From: a bacterium
GTDB taxonomy: Bacteria > UBP13 > UBA5359
Assembly (NCBI GenBank): GCA_028699365.1
Contig: JAQVUQ010000201.1
Span: 1 to 5,603 of the forward strand
Direction: 5' to 3'
DNA: 5,603 nt
The position numbers and the translations under genes were made by a program. Below the pieces are notes generated by a model. It saw only the letters and a list, made by a program, of their open reading frames with translations. It was not told the origin of the DNA and did no database searches. Below, piece by piece: positions 1 to 4,896 of the stretch (its first letter is position 1; each line of letters begins with the position of its first letter).

Positions 1-150
1 GAGAACATCCACATCACTGTCAGAATTTGCTTCACCTCTAACAGTACAGCCGAACACACCGATATTACTGACCGTGAAGCACTTTTGTATCTCCTCAAGG
101 TGAGAGCGTATGGCATTGATTACGTTATCAGCCTTTGTCACAGGCTCCAT
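1..150 (-). CDS. MNT-type minimal nucleotidyltransferase, N-terminal part (probable antitoxin of a HEPN/MNT pair)
   Basis: Only the first 50 codons lie in the window; the gene runs off the left edge. The start is ATG at 150-148, preceded by a good Shine-Dalgarno (AGGAG on the minus strand, 162-158) seven bases away. After an N-terminal helix the protein reads GVFGCTVRGEANSDSDVDVL (residues 31-50). This matches the core of the DNA polymerase beta-like nucleotidyltransferase fold, GSxxRGEA followed by the DxD metal site: G34, R38-G39-E40, D46 and D48. The expected serine of the GS pair is cysteine (C35), while the ten-residue spacing to DxD is exact. Family knowledge: MNT proteins with an intact GSx10DxD motif can AMPylate and neutralise a HEPN ribonuclease toxin encoded next door. 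Such a partner, if present, would lie beyond the left edge. Stand-alone MNT genes also exist, so the antitoxin role is inference. Confidence 0.85.
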   Translation of the reverse strand, partial: MEPVTKADNVINAIRSHLEEIQKCFTVSNIGVFGCTVRGEANSDSDVDVL

Positions 151-157
151 AAAAGTT

Positions 158-162
158 CTCCT
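158..162 (-). promoter_or_regulatory. Shine-Dalgarno of the MNT gene
   Basis: The minus strand reads AAAGGAGAAC, with AGGAG seven bases before the ATG at 150. It supports that ATG as the true start. Confidence 0.8.
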
Positions 163-180
163 TTAACATTTCTGTCATAA

Positions 181-209
181 ATTATACCACGCCGCATTTT
201 CCTTGACAT
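181..209 (-). promoter_or_regulatory. Leftward sigma70-type promoter for the MNT gene
   Basis: On the minus strand a perfect TATAAT (186-181) is preceded by TGG, giving an extended -10 (TGn). Seventeen bases further upstream is ATGTCA (209-204), a 4/6 match to TTGACA. Transcription would begin near 174, giving a leader of roughly 25 nt that contains the Shine-Dalgarno. The weak -35 is offset by the extended -10. The -35 box overlaps that of the rightward promoter on the other strand. Confidence 0.65.
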
Positions 210-231
210 CCCTATTCAGCGATTATATACT
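203..231 (+). promoter_or_regulatory. Rightward near-consensus sigma70-type promoter for nadD and downstream genes
   Basis: A perfect -35 TTGACA (203-208), an optimal 17-bp spacer and a -10 TATACT (226-231, 5/6) predict a start near 237-238. This is the strongest promoter-like sequence in the window. It would give a leader of about 64 nt before nadD. No equally good promoter is seen before the kinase or the atp genes, so it may serve the whole plus-strand gene run. Confidence 0.8.
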
Positions 232-248
232 GTATTAGGAATTTTTCA

Positions 249-274
249 GGCGCCCCGGGGCAACCTGGGGCGTT
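249..274 (+). promoter_or_regulatory. GC-rich leader hairpin with GCAA tetraloop upstream of nadD
   Basis: Bases 251-259 pair with 264-272 to make a nine-pair stem: six GC pairs, one GU (257/266), then two GC. It closes on GCAA (260-263), a GNRA tetraloop. Two further G-U pairs could extend the base to 249/274. It begins about 12 nt after the predicted transcription start and ends 12 nt before the nadD Shine-Dalgarno. No T-run follows on either strand, so it is not an intrinsic terminator. A role in 5'-end stability or translation control is inference. Confidence 0.6.
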
Positions 275-286
275 AATTATGCCTTG

Positions 287-292
287 AAGAGG
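287..292 (+). promoter_or_regulatory. Shine-Dalgarno that fixes the nadD start
   Basis: AAGAGG lies nine bases before ATG 302. The alternative in-frame TTG at 284 lies directly in front of this site and has no comparable one of its own, so 302 is preferred. Confidence 0.7.
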
Positions 293-301
293 ATAGGGTC
301 T

Positions 302-898
302 ATGACCGGTTTGGGCATCATGGGCGGCATATTCGACCCCATTCACAACGGGCATCTGGCCGCTGCGGAAGCGGCGCGCGAACATTTTCAACTTGATAGG
401 ATAATCTTTGTCCCGGCCGGCAATCCGCCGCACAGGCTGGCTATGCCTGCTGCCGGAGCCGAGGACAGATATCTGTTGACAGCGCTGGCGGTTGCCGGCA
501 ATCCTTATTTCGCCGTTTCGAGGGTGGAACTGGACAGGCCGGGGCCTTCATACGCCTACGATACGGTAAGCCATTTTCAACAGTTGTATAAGCCTGAACG
601 TCTGTACTTTATTACCGGTATGGATGCCGTTCTGGATGTTGAAACCTGGTATCGGGTGAACGATCTGATGTCCATCTGCCGTTTTGTGGCCGTTACTCGT
701 CCCGGGTATGAAACGGACGATCTGGCACGACGGGTATCCGCCGACCATCTGTCCGGAATTGATGTAATCGCCACTCCGGGCATCGATATCTCCTCGACCA
801 CCATCAGGGAGAGACTGCGTTCGGGAAGATCGGTTCGCTATCTGGTGCCGGATATTGCAGCCGCTTATATTAGTAAGGAGGGACTTTACGCCGGCTGA
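302..898 (+). CDS. nadD: Nicotinate-mononucleotide adenylyltransferase
   Basis: The enzyme transfers AMP from ATP to nicotinate mononucleotide, making deamido-NAD in the cytosol, the step before NAD synthetase. The 198-residue product has the usual family length. The nucleotidyltransferase signature GGIFDPIHNGHL is at residues 8-19, with the HxGH motif at H15-H18. VPAGNPPHR (37-45), a SYAYDT stretch (83-88), YFITGMDAV (102-110) with W116, and ISSTTIR (163-169) near the C-terminus all match NadD. The third residue of the first motif is Ile where Thr is common; this position varies. ATG 302 is chosen over an in-frame TTG at 284 because of AAGAGG at 287-292. It is the first gene after the near-consensus promoter at 203-231 and its hairpin leader. 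A 69-nt gap without a clear terminator leads to the kinase gene. Confidence 0.95.
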   Translation: MTGLGIMGGIFDPIHNGHLAAAEAAREHFQLDRIIFVPAGNPPHRLAMPAAGAEDRYLLTALAVAGNPYFAVSRVELDRPGPSYAYDTVSHFQQLYKPERLYFITGMDAVLDVETWYRVNDLMSICRFVAVTRPGYETDDLARRVSADHLSGIDVIATPGIDISSTTIRERLRSGRSVRYLVPDIAAAYISKEGLYAG

Positions 899-967
899 GC
901 CGACGTCAGTTTGTTGCGGTAGCTGCGCTATTATATGTACTTTATTTATTGTTGAGGAGAGTATCAT

Positions 968-2155
968 ATGGCTTTTGGTGAGGAAAAGTCGGAAAAAGCT
1001 GTAGAATTTCTCAAGCCGGGCACCGTCCTCCGTAACAGGTATCGGGTAATTTCCGTCGTCCAAAAGGGTGCTTACGGCATAGTATATAAAGTGGAAGACC
1101 TGAAGACCTCCTCTATTTATGCTATTAAGGAGATGATCAGTAATTTCACCGAATCCATCGACAGGGAGAAGGCCAGGCTGACTTTTGAGAGAGAGGCACG
1201 TCTGCTTTCTCAGATAACCCATCAGAACATACCCTGTCTGCATAATTACTTTACAGACGGTGGTGTTTACTATCTGGTGATGGATTATGTGGAGGGCATA
1301 AATCTGTCTCAGTTTGCTTCCCGTTACAGGGGAAAGCACCTGCCTGAGCGCGATATTCTGGAGTGGGGCGCTCTGATCAGTGATATACTGACTTATCTGC
1401 ATTCGCTCCCTGAGCCCATTATTTTCAGGGATCTGAAGCCTGCCAATGTGATGATTACGCCGGAAAAACGAGTGGTCCTGGTGGATTTCGGCCTGGCCGG
1501 AATGATAAAGCAGAGCAAGAAAGGGGCTCCCAGAGGCGGCACTCCCGGATATGCCGCTCCTGAGCAGTATATGGGCTATGCCGAGGCCAGAAGCGATGTA
1601 TATTCTCTTGGAGCCACCATGTATTATATGCTGTCCAAGAAGAAGCCGGACCGTCGCGGCAAGGCCAATCAGATTGAGCCGTTGCGTAATCTGAATCCCT
1701 CGGTGTCGCCTATAACCAATGCGCTGGTTATGAAGGCCATTGAGTATGATATCAGCCATCGCTTCCAATCGGCGGAGGAGATGGGCGATAAGATCAGGGC
1801 TGTTCTGGAACTGGGAACGGTTATCTGTCCCAAGTGCAAGAGCATCAACCAGAAAGGATCCCAGGTCTGCTTTGAATGCGAGGCGGCCCTGACCAGGGTA
1901 GAGCAGAGCGATGTCTTCAGCGGGCAGGCGTTTGTGTTCCGGTCCGGTCAACAGGCCAGTAATCCCGAGGAGTTGCTCCTCATAGCCGAGAACAATCTGG
2001 ATGACGGGGTCTATCATCTCAAGCACGGCCACTTTGAAAGCTGGTTTGAGTATATAGGCGAAGAACAGCTGTCCAGAATTGCCAGACGCATGAGAGTGCA
2101 GGGCGGAAATATGGAAGAGGGCTTGAAAAAATTTTTGAAATATGCAAGATTATAG
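968..2155 (+). CDS. Cytosolic Hanks-type serine/threonine protein kinase with C-terminal zinc ribbon
   Basis: The 395-residue protein has a kinase domain at about residues 25-280. The glycine-rich loop is QKGAYGIVY (32-40), where the first glycine of GxGxxG is Gln. The ATP-anchoring lysine is K54 (YAIK) and the probable helix-C glutamate is E76. The catalytic loop FRDLKPAN has D155, K157 and N160, with Phe in place of the usual His of HRD. DFG is 173-175, APE 197-199, and the late arginine R265. All core catalytic residues are present, so activity is expected. A four-cysteine zinc ribbon follows (C287, C290, C301, C304), then about 90 residues, mostly helical in appearance, of no family I can name. 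No transmembrane segment or PASTA repeat is present, unlike PknB-type receptor kinases. GAGGAG at 954-959 lies eight bases before ATG 968. The target is unknown; the position between nadD and the ATP synthase operon suggests shared transcription but proves no functional link. Confidence 0.93.
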   Translation: MAFGEEKSEKAVEFLKPGTVLRNRYRVISVVQKGAYGIVYKVEDLKTSSIYAIKEMISNFTESIDREKARLTFEREARLLSQITHQNIPCLHNYFTDGGVYYLVMDYVEGINLSQFASRYRGKHLPERDILEWGALISDILTYLHSLPEPIIFRDLKPANVMITPEKRVVLVDFGLAGMIKQSKKGAPRGGTPGYAAPEQYMGYAEARSDVYSLGATMYYMLSKKKPDRRGKANQIEPLRNLNPSVSPITNALVMKAIEYDISHRFQSAEEMGDKIRAVLELGTVICPKCKSINQKGSQVCFECEAALTRVEQSDVFSGQAFVFRSGQQASNPEELLLIAENNLDDGVYHLKHGHFESWFEYIGEEQLSRIARRMRVQGGNMEEGLKKFLKYARL

Positions 2156-2217
2156 CGGGAGCATTGCTGCTCAAGCAGACAATCAGACTGACTTAGTTGC
2201 GCGGGAGCTGATGACGC

Positions 2218-2439
2218 GTGGGCCGAAAGCGCGGGAGTGATTACAGAGGGCTTGTAGATGCCGCCAGCGTAGGCATCGCCATGGTCCTGTCAACGGTTAT
2301 CGGCTTCGGCATAGGCTATATGCTGGATCGACGTCTGGGCACGGAGCCCTGGCTGACCATACTCTTCACGATCATCGGAATGATCGCGGGTATTATAAAT
2401 CTTTTTGAAATTGCTGCATCTTTGGGGAGAAGAAAGTGA
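2218..2439 (+). CDS. atpZ: AtpZ/AtpQ-like small membrane protein of the ATP synthase operon
   Basis: This 73-residue protein has two predicted membrane helices (about 13-35 and 46-66) joined by a short loop containing GYMLDRRLGTEPW (33-45). That is the typical glycine-rich helix, then G..LD...GT.P, of the 'ATPase gene 1' family encoded at the head of many atp operons. In bacilli this protein is associated with AtpI and has been linked to ATP synthase assembly and to Mg/Ca transport. The start is GTG 2218, with GGGAG (2203-2207) ten bases upstream; an in-frame stop sits at 2212-2214, so no longer form is possible. Its stop overlaps the next gene's start by four bases (GTGA), indicating translational coupling. 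The call rests on motif pattern and position; AtpZ and AtpQ cannot be separated by eye. Confidence 0.8.
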   Translation: MGRKRGSDYRGLVDAASVGIAMVLSTVIGFGIGYMLDRRLGTEPWLTILFTIIGMIAGIINLFEIAASLGRRK

Positions 2440-2744
2440 TCTCTTTGCCGGTGGCTTTAATCAGTCTGGCATCAGGTCTGGGGATAGGTATGCTTGGCCT
2501 GCGCCTTCTGCACGTCATGACGTCTCGATTTGAACGCCAGGAACGCTTCAGTTACGCTAAAGCCGTAGCCATGTATTTCGGACGCTTTCTGTTTTATATT
2601 GTCGGCCTGCTGGCAGCCGCGCTGTGGCTGCACCTCAACCCGGTGATAATGCTGGCCGGTATCGCCCTGGTGGACACAATGTATGTAATTGCCAACTATA
2701 GAAAGTTACAGCGGAAAGGAACGGCAGATGCACGGCGGCATTGA
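2436..2744 (+). CDS. atpI: AtpI-like membrane protein (ATP synthase subunit I family, or AtpR-like)
   Basis: The 102-residue hydrophobic protein has about three membrane helices (roughly 3-27, 44-66 and 69-88) and a basic C-terminal tail (YRKLQRKG, 88-95). Its place between the AtpZ-like gene and atpB is the standard position of atpI, whose product helps assemble the c-ring in some bacteria. It is shorter than four-helix AtpI proteins, and its size and helix count also resemble AtpR of N-type ATPases. However, the surrounding order a-c-b-delta-alpha is the ordinary F-type order, not the N-ATPase order. The start is GTG 2436, overlapping the upstream stop, with GGGAG at 2425-2429. The last 17 bases overlap the start of atpB. 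Family assignment relies on context more than on residues. Confidence 0.65.
   Translation: MISLPVALISLASGLGIGMLGLRLLHVMTSRFERQERFSYAKAVAMYFGRFLFYIVGLLAAALWLHLNPVIMLAGIALVDTMYVIANYRKLQRKGTADARRH
2715..2720 (+). promoter_or_regulatory. Shine-Dalgarno that fixes the atpB start
   Basis: AAAGGA lies seven bases before ATG 2728. The upstream in-frame TTG at 2689 lies deep inside atpI, has no such site, and would add 13 residues of polar sequence atypical for an a subunit. Confidence 0.75.
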
Positions 2745-3426
2745 GACTCCTGTTCTGATCAATATTCCCGGTATTCCGACGGTCATAGTCATGACCTGGC
2801 TGGCCATGCTTCTGCTGATAGCTCTGAGCCTGGTTACCCTGAGAAGATTATCCATCGTGCCCGGCCCGCTTCAGAACGTCTTCGAATTCATAATAGAATC
2901 GTTCACTCATCTTATAGAGACCATTATGGGTCCGGCAGGCACAGGCTTTATTCCTTTTCTGGGAACGCTCTTTCTGTTGATACTGGTGAGTAATATCATG
3001 GGCGTGATACCCGGATTCAGGGCTCCGACATCGTCTCTCAACACTACCGTGGCCCTGGCGTTGATAGTATTCGTGACCAGCCATTACTACGGCGTAAAGA
3101 ACCGCGGCTTCAAGGGGTATATACGGCATTATACCGGGGATTCGATCTTTCTGGCGCCGTTGATGTTTTTCACGCACTTTGTCGGTGAGCTGGCCAGGCC
3201 TTTCTCACTGGCAATAAGACTTTTTGCCAATATAGTGGGGGATGACCTTTCACTGGCCGTCATCCTGACTATTCTGCCGCTGATAGCCAAGCTGGTGCTG
3301 CCGCTCTTACTGCCGCCGCTTATGATACTTATCGGCACACTTATAGCCTTTATTCAGGCACTGGTGTTCGCAGTGCTGGCGGCGGTTTATATAGCCGATC
3401 TGGCTGGGTTCAATGATGCGCATTGA
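2728..3426 (+). CDS. atpB: F-type ATP synthase subunit a
   Basis: This is the membrane stator subunit that forms the two ion half-channels against the c-ring. The 232-residue product has five or six hydrophobic helices. The family signature lies at 154-173: ELARPFSLAIRLFANI, with the essential arginine at R164 (E. coli R210), followed by GDD. The conserved glutamine of the last helix is Q210 (E. coli Q252) in FIQALVFAVLAAVYI. At the position of E. coli E219, nine residues after the arginine, there is Asp (D173). At the position of H245, seven residues before the glutamine, there is Gly. ATG 2728 is used because of its Shine-Dalgarno; the gene overlaps atpI by 17 nt. Downstream is the only long gap in the operon, 178 nt before atpE, filled by an inverted-repeat element. 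Confidence 0.95.
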   Translation: MHGGIETPVLINIPGIPTVIVMTWLAMLLLIALSLVTLRRLSIVPGPLQNVFEFIIESFTHLIETIMGPAGTGFIPFLGTLFLLILVSNIMGVIPGFRAPTSSLNTTVALALIVFVTSHYYGVKNRGFKGYIRHYTGDSIFLAPLMFFTHFVGELARPFSLAIRLFANIVGDDLSLAVILTILPLIAKLVLPLLLPPLMILIGTLIAFIQALVFAVLAAVYIADLAGFNDAH

Positions 3427-3438
3427 AACAGGTACATA

Positions 3439-3576
3439 GGCTGAAGGCTGAAGACTGAAGTAGAACGCTCGGGCGTATATTGACAGCCTTTCAGGCTAAG
3501 AAGTAATTTTGATAGATAAAGAGCTGGGATAGAGGGCTTGAGCGTAAACTACTAATAGCCTTCAGTCTTCAGCCTA
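3439..3576. repeat. Heptad-repeat element with perfect 15-bp inverted ends, between atpB and atpE
   Basis: The left end has three heptads in tandem, GGCTGAA, GGCTGAA and GACTGAA (3439-3459). The right end has the same pattern inverted (3560-3574). Bases 3446-3460 are perfectly complementary to 3560-3574, with 99 bases between; allowing one extra heptad on the left, the match extends into the flanking TA. Inside lie a second pair, ACGCTC (3465-3470) against GAGCGT (3540-3545), and a small hairpin, AGCCT-TTC-AGGCT (3485-3497). TA flanks both outer edges (3437-3438 and 3575-3576), as a TA target duplication would. No open reading frame is contained. It may be a miniature non-autonomous element, a heptad repeat family of the kind known in several bacterial genomes, or an intercistronic RNA structure. 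Confidence 0.75.
3480..3509 (+). promoter_or_regulatory. Possible internal promoter ahead of atpE (weak -10)
   Basis: A perfect TTGACA (3480-3485) sits inside the repeat element, but the best -10 at a permitted distance is TAATTT (3504-3509, 18-bp spacer, 3/6). It could raise atpE output if active; the poor -10 keeps this tentative. Confidence 0.2.
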
Positions 3577-3588
3577 AATAGCTAATCT

Positions 3589-3595
3589 AGGAGGT
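3589..3595 (+). promoter_or_regulatory. Full-consensus Shine-Dalgarno of atpE
   Basis: AGGAGGT, the longest anti-16S match in the window, lies ten bases before ATG 3605 and 14 bases after the right arm of the inverted repeat. It fits the need to make many c subunits per complex. Confidence 0.8.
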
Positions 3596-3604
3596 AAGGT
3601 AATT

Positions 3605-3871
3605 ATGGAGGGGAAGGTTCTTTTCGGTATTTTTACTATGCTGGCGGCCTCGTTTCCGCTGTCTCTGGCAGCCATTGGAGCTGCCATCGGACAGGGAAAC
3701 GTTATAGCCAAGGGGCTGGAGGGTATGGCCAGGAACCCTGAGGCATCCGGCGACATCAGGACCAATATGATCCTGGGTGTCGTTCTCATCGAGGCTCTGG
3801 TTCTGTACGTGCTGCTGATCTCTCTGCTGCTTCTGTTCGCCAACCCTGTGTACACAAGAATCTTCGGTTGA
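3605..3871 (+). CDS. atpE: F-type ATP synthase subunit c
   Basis: This is the rotor ring proteolipid. The 88-residue product folds as a helical hairpin: helix 1 about 5-38, a polar loop with ARNPEA (42-47), and helix 2 about 52-80. The ion-carrying carboxylate is E63 in helix 2 (VLIEALVLY). Helix 1 has Q30 (IGQGN), and helix 2 has Y68. Q30, E63 and Y68 align with Q32, E65 and Y70 of the sodium-binding Ilyobacter c subunit with the same spacing. The Ser and Thr that follow the glutamate there are A64 and L65 here, so the sodium signature is incomplete; proton coupling is more likely but not proven. AGGAGGT precedes the ATG, and the gene lies 14 nt before atpF. Confidence 0.95.
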   Translation: MEGKVLFGIFTMLAASFPLSLAAIGAAIGQGNVIAKGLEGMARNPEASGDIRTNMILGVVLIEALVLYVLLISLLLLFANPVYTRIFG

Positions 3872-3885
3872 AAGGTTGATTAATC

Positions 3886-4377
3886 TTGTTTGAAATCGAC
3901 TGGAGATTACTTCTGCTGCAGACGGCCAACTTTCTCTTTCTTCTGGCGGTATTGCGCTTGATACTGTTCAAGCCTATCCGCGATATAATGTCCAGAAGAA
4001 GCGATGACGTACGCGATCTTCTGTCGCATGCCGCCAGGGAGAGAGTGGATGCCGAGCAGTTGCGCAAGGACTACGAAGCACGGGTGGCGGCCGCTGCCGG
4101 TGAGGCTCAGCGCATTGTAAGTCAGGCCAACCGGACAGGTGAGACCATACGCGGCGAGATCAGGCAGAAAACCGAGCAGGAGCGCGCCAAGCTGATGGCG
4201 CTGACCAGAGACGAATTGGATGAGCAGAGACGTGTCGTCGAGGAGCAGTTGAGAGAGAAGACCTCCGAGATGTCCGTCGATATCGCTGCCAGGGTTCTCT
4301 CCGATCTGTTGGATGAAGAGACCCGGAAGCACCTGACAACGGAAATGATAAAGAGGGTTAAAGATGCTGGCCGTTAG
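3886..4377 (+). CDS. atpF: F-type ATP synthase subunit b
   Basis: This is the peripheral stalk subunit: one N-terminal membrane anchor (about 7-28, LLLLQTANFLFLLAVLRLIL) and then a long charged helix to residue 163 that forms the dimeric coiled coil. The junction LFKPIRDIMSRR (27-38) is typical of b subunits, and the 163-residue length is usual. The start is TTG 3886, with AAAGG at 3871-3875 ten bases upstream. The next in-frame ATG would delete the membrane anchor, so TTG is well supported. Only one b-type gene is present, so a b/b' pair is not indicated in this window. Its last 14 bases overlap atpH, implying coupled translation. Confidence 0.93.
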   Translation: MFEIDWRLLLLQTANFLFLLAVLRLILFKPIRDIMSRRSDDVRDLLSHAARERVDAEQLRKDYEARVAAAAGEAQRIVSQANRTGETIRGEIRQKTEQERAKLMALTRDELDEQRRVVEEQLREKTSEMSVDIAARVLSDLLDEETRKHLTTEMIKRVKDAGR

Positions 4378-4891
4378 GAGCTACGCCAGGGCTGTTTTCG
4401 AGTTGGGCCGGAGCCGTGACAGAACGGATGCTTACGGCGACGGCCTGGCTAAGGCAACCGGTATCCTGAAGCAATATCCTGAACTGATAGAGTTCTTCAA
4501 CAACCCGTCCATTCCGGATGGGGAGAAGAAGTCTCTGGTCGAGGATATCAGCGAAGGGCATATTCCGGTGACGATTCTGCGTCTTCTCTACCTGCTGATA
4601 GACAAGGGGCGGGTATCCCTGCTTCCCGGCATAAAGGTCGAGTATGACAAGATGGTGCTGGCTTCCCGCAACAGGGTCGTTTGCCAGGTCTCCGTCGCAG
4701 CAGAGTTGGATGATTACAGTGAACTGACCGAGTATCTGGCCGGGTTGACCGGGGCGGAAGTGATTCTGGAGGTCTCCGTGGACCCATCCCTTCTGGGCGG
4801 CTTTACGGCCAGGATCGGTGACAGGATAATCGATGCCAGCATCAAAGGCAATCTGGATAAAATGAGACAGAGTATCTGGCAGGGAGTGTGA
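4364..4891 (+). CDS. atpH: F-type ATP synthase subunit delta (OSCP)
   Basis: The subunit links the top of the F1 alpha/beta crown to the b stalk. The 175-residue product has the usual helical N-terminal domain (YARAVFELG at 7-15, FFNNPSIP at 44-51) and the C-terminal domain with the family signature DPSLLGG (140-146) then [14 protein letters not shown] (151-164). ATG 4364 lies inside the end of atpF with AGAGGG at 4352-4357 six bases upstream. A 5-nt gap leads to atpA. Nothing is missing from the family pattern. Confidence 0.94.
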   Translation: MLAVRSYARAVFELGRSRDRTDAYGDGLAKATGILKQYPELIEFFNNPSIPDGEKKSLVEDISEGHIPVTILRLLYLLIDKGRVSLLPGIKVEYDKMVLASRNRVVCQVSVAAELDDYSELTEYLAGLTGAEVILEVSVDPSLLGGFTARIGDRIIDASIKGNLDKMRQSIWQGV

Positions 4892-4896
4892 GAGGT

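Noticed and set aside
226-246. LexA-like operator (CTGT near the -10 of the rightward promoter)
   Set aside because: No matching ACAG at the required spacing.
279-287. ATG-CCT-TGA mini frame just before the nadD ribosome site
   Set aside because: Two codons with no well-placed ribosome site of its own; most likely chance.
899-967. Promoter or terminator between nadD and the kinase
   Set aside because: TTG-containing and TATAT-like boxes are present but badly spaced (12-15 bp), and the only stem (TAGC/GCTA) is four pairs.
548-2032. Long minus-strand open frame (494 codons) antisense to nadD and most of the kinase gene
   Set aside because: The translation shows no recognisable domain, and both plus-strand genes are certain from their motifs. 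The open frame reflects codon composition.
2123-2153. TTGAAA ... GATTAT in the AT-rich 3' end of the kinase gene as an atp operon promoter
   Set aside because: The spacer is 19 bp and both boxes are only 4-5/6, in a Lys/Phe-rich coding stretch; too weak to annotate.
2159-2172. GAGCA-TTGC-TGCTC hairpin after the kinase stop as a terminator
   Set aside because: Only five pairs and no T-run follows.
2142-2240. 32-codon frame starting in the last codons of the kinase gene and ending inside atpZ
   Set aside because: No Shine-Dalgarno, no recognisable product, and it overlaps both real genes out of frame.
2689-2727. Longer AtpB form from TTG 2689
   Set aside because: It has no ribosome site, lies inside atpI, and adds residues not typical of subunit a.
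3439-3576. CRISPR array
   Set aside because: The repeats are 7 bp, tandem without spacers, and inverted between the two ends.
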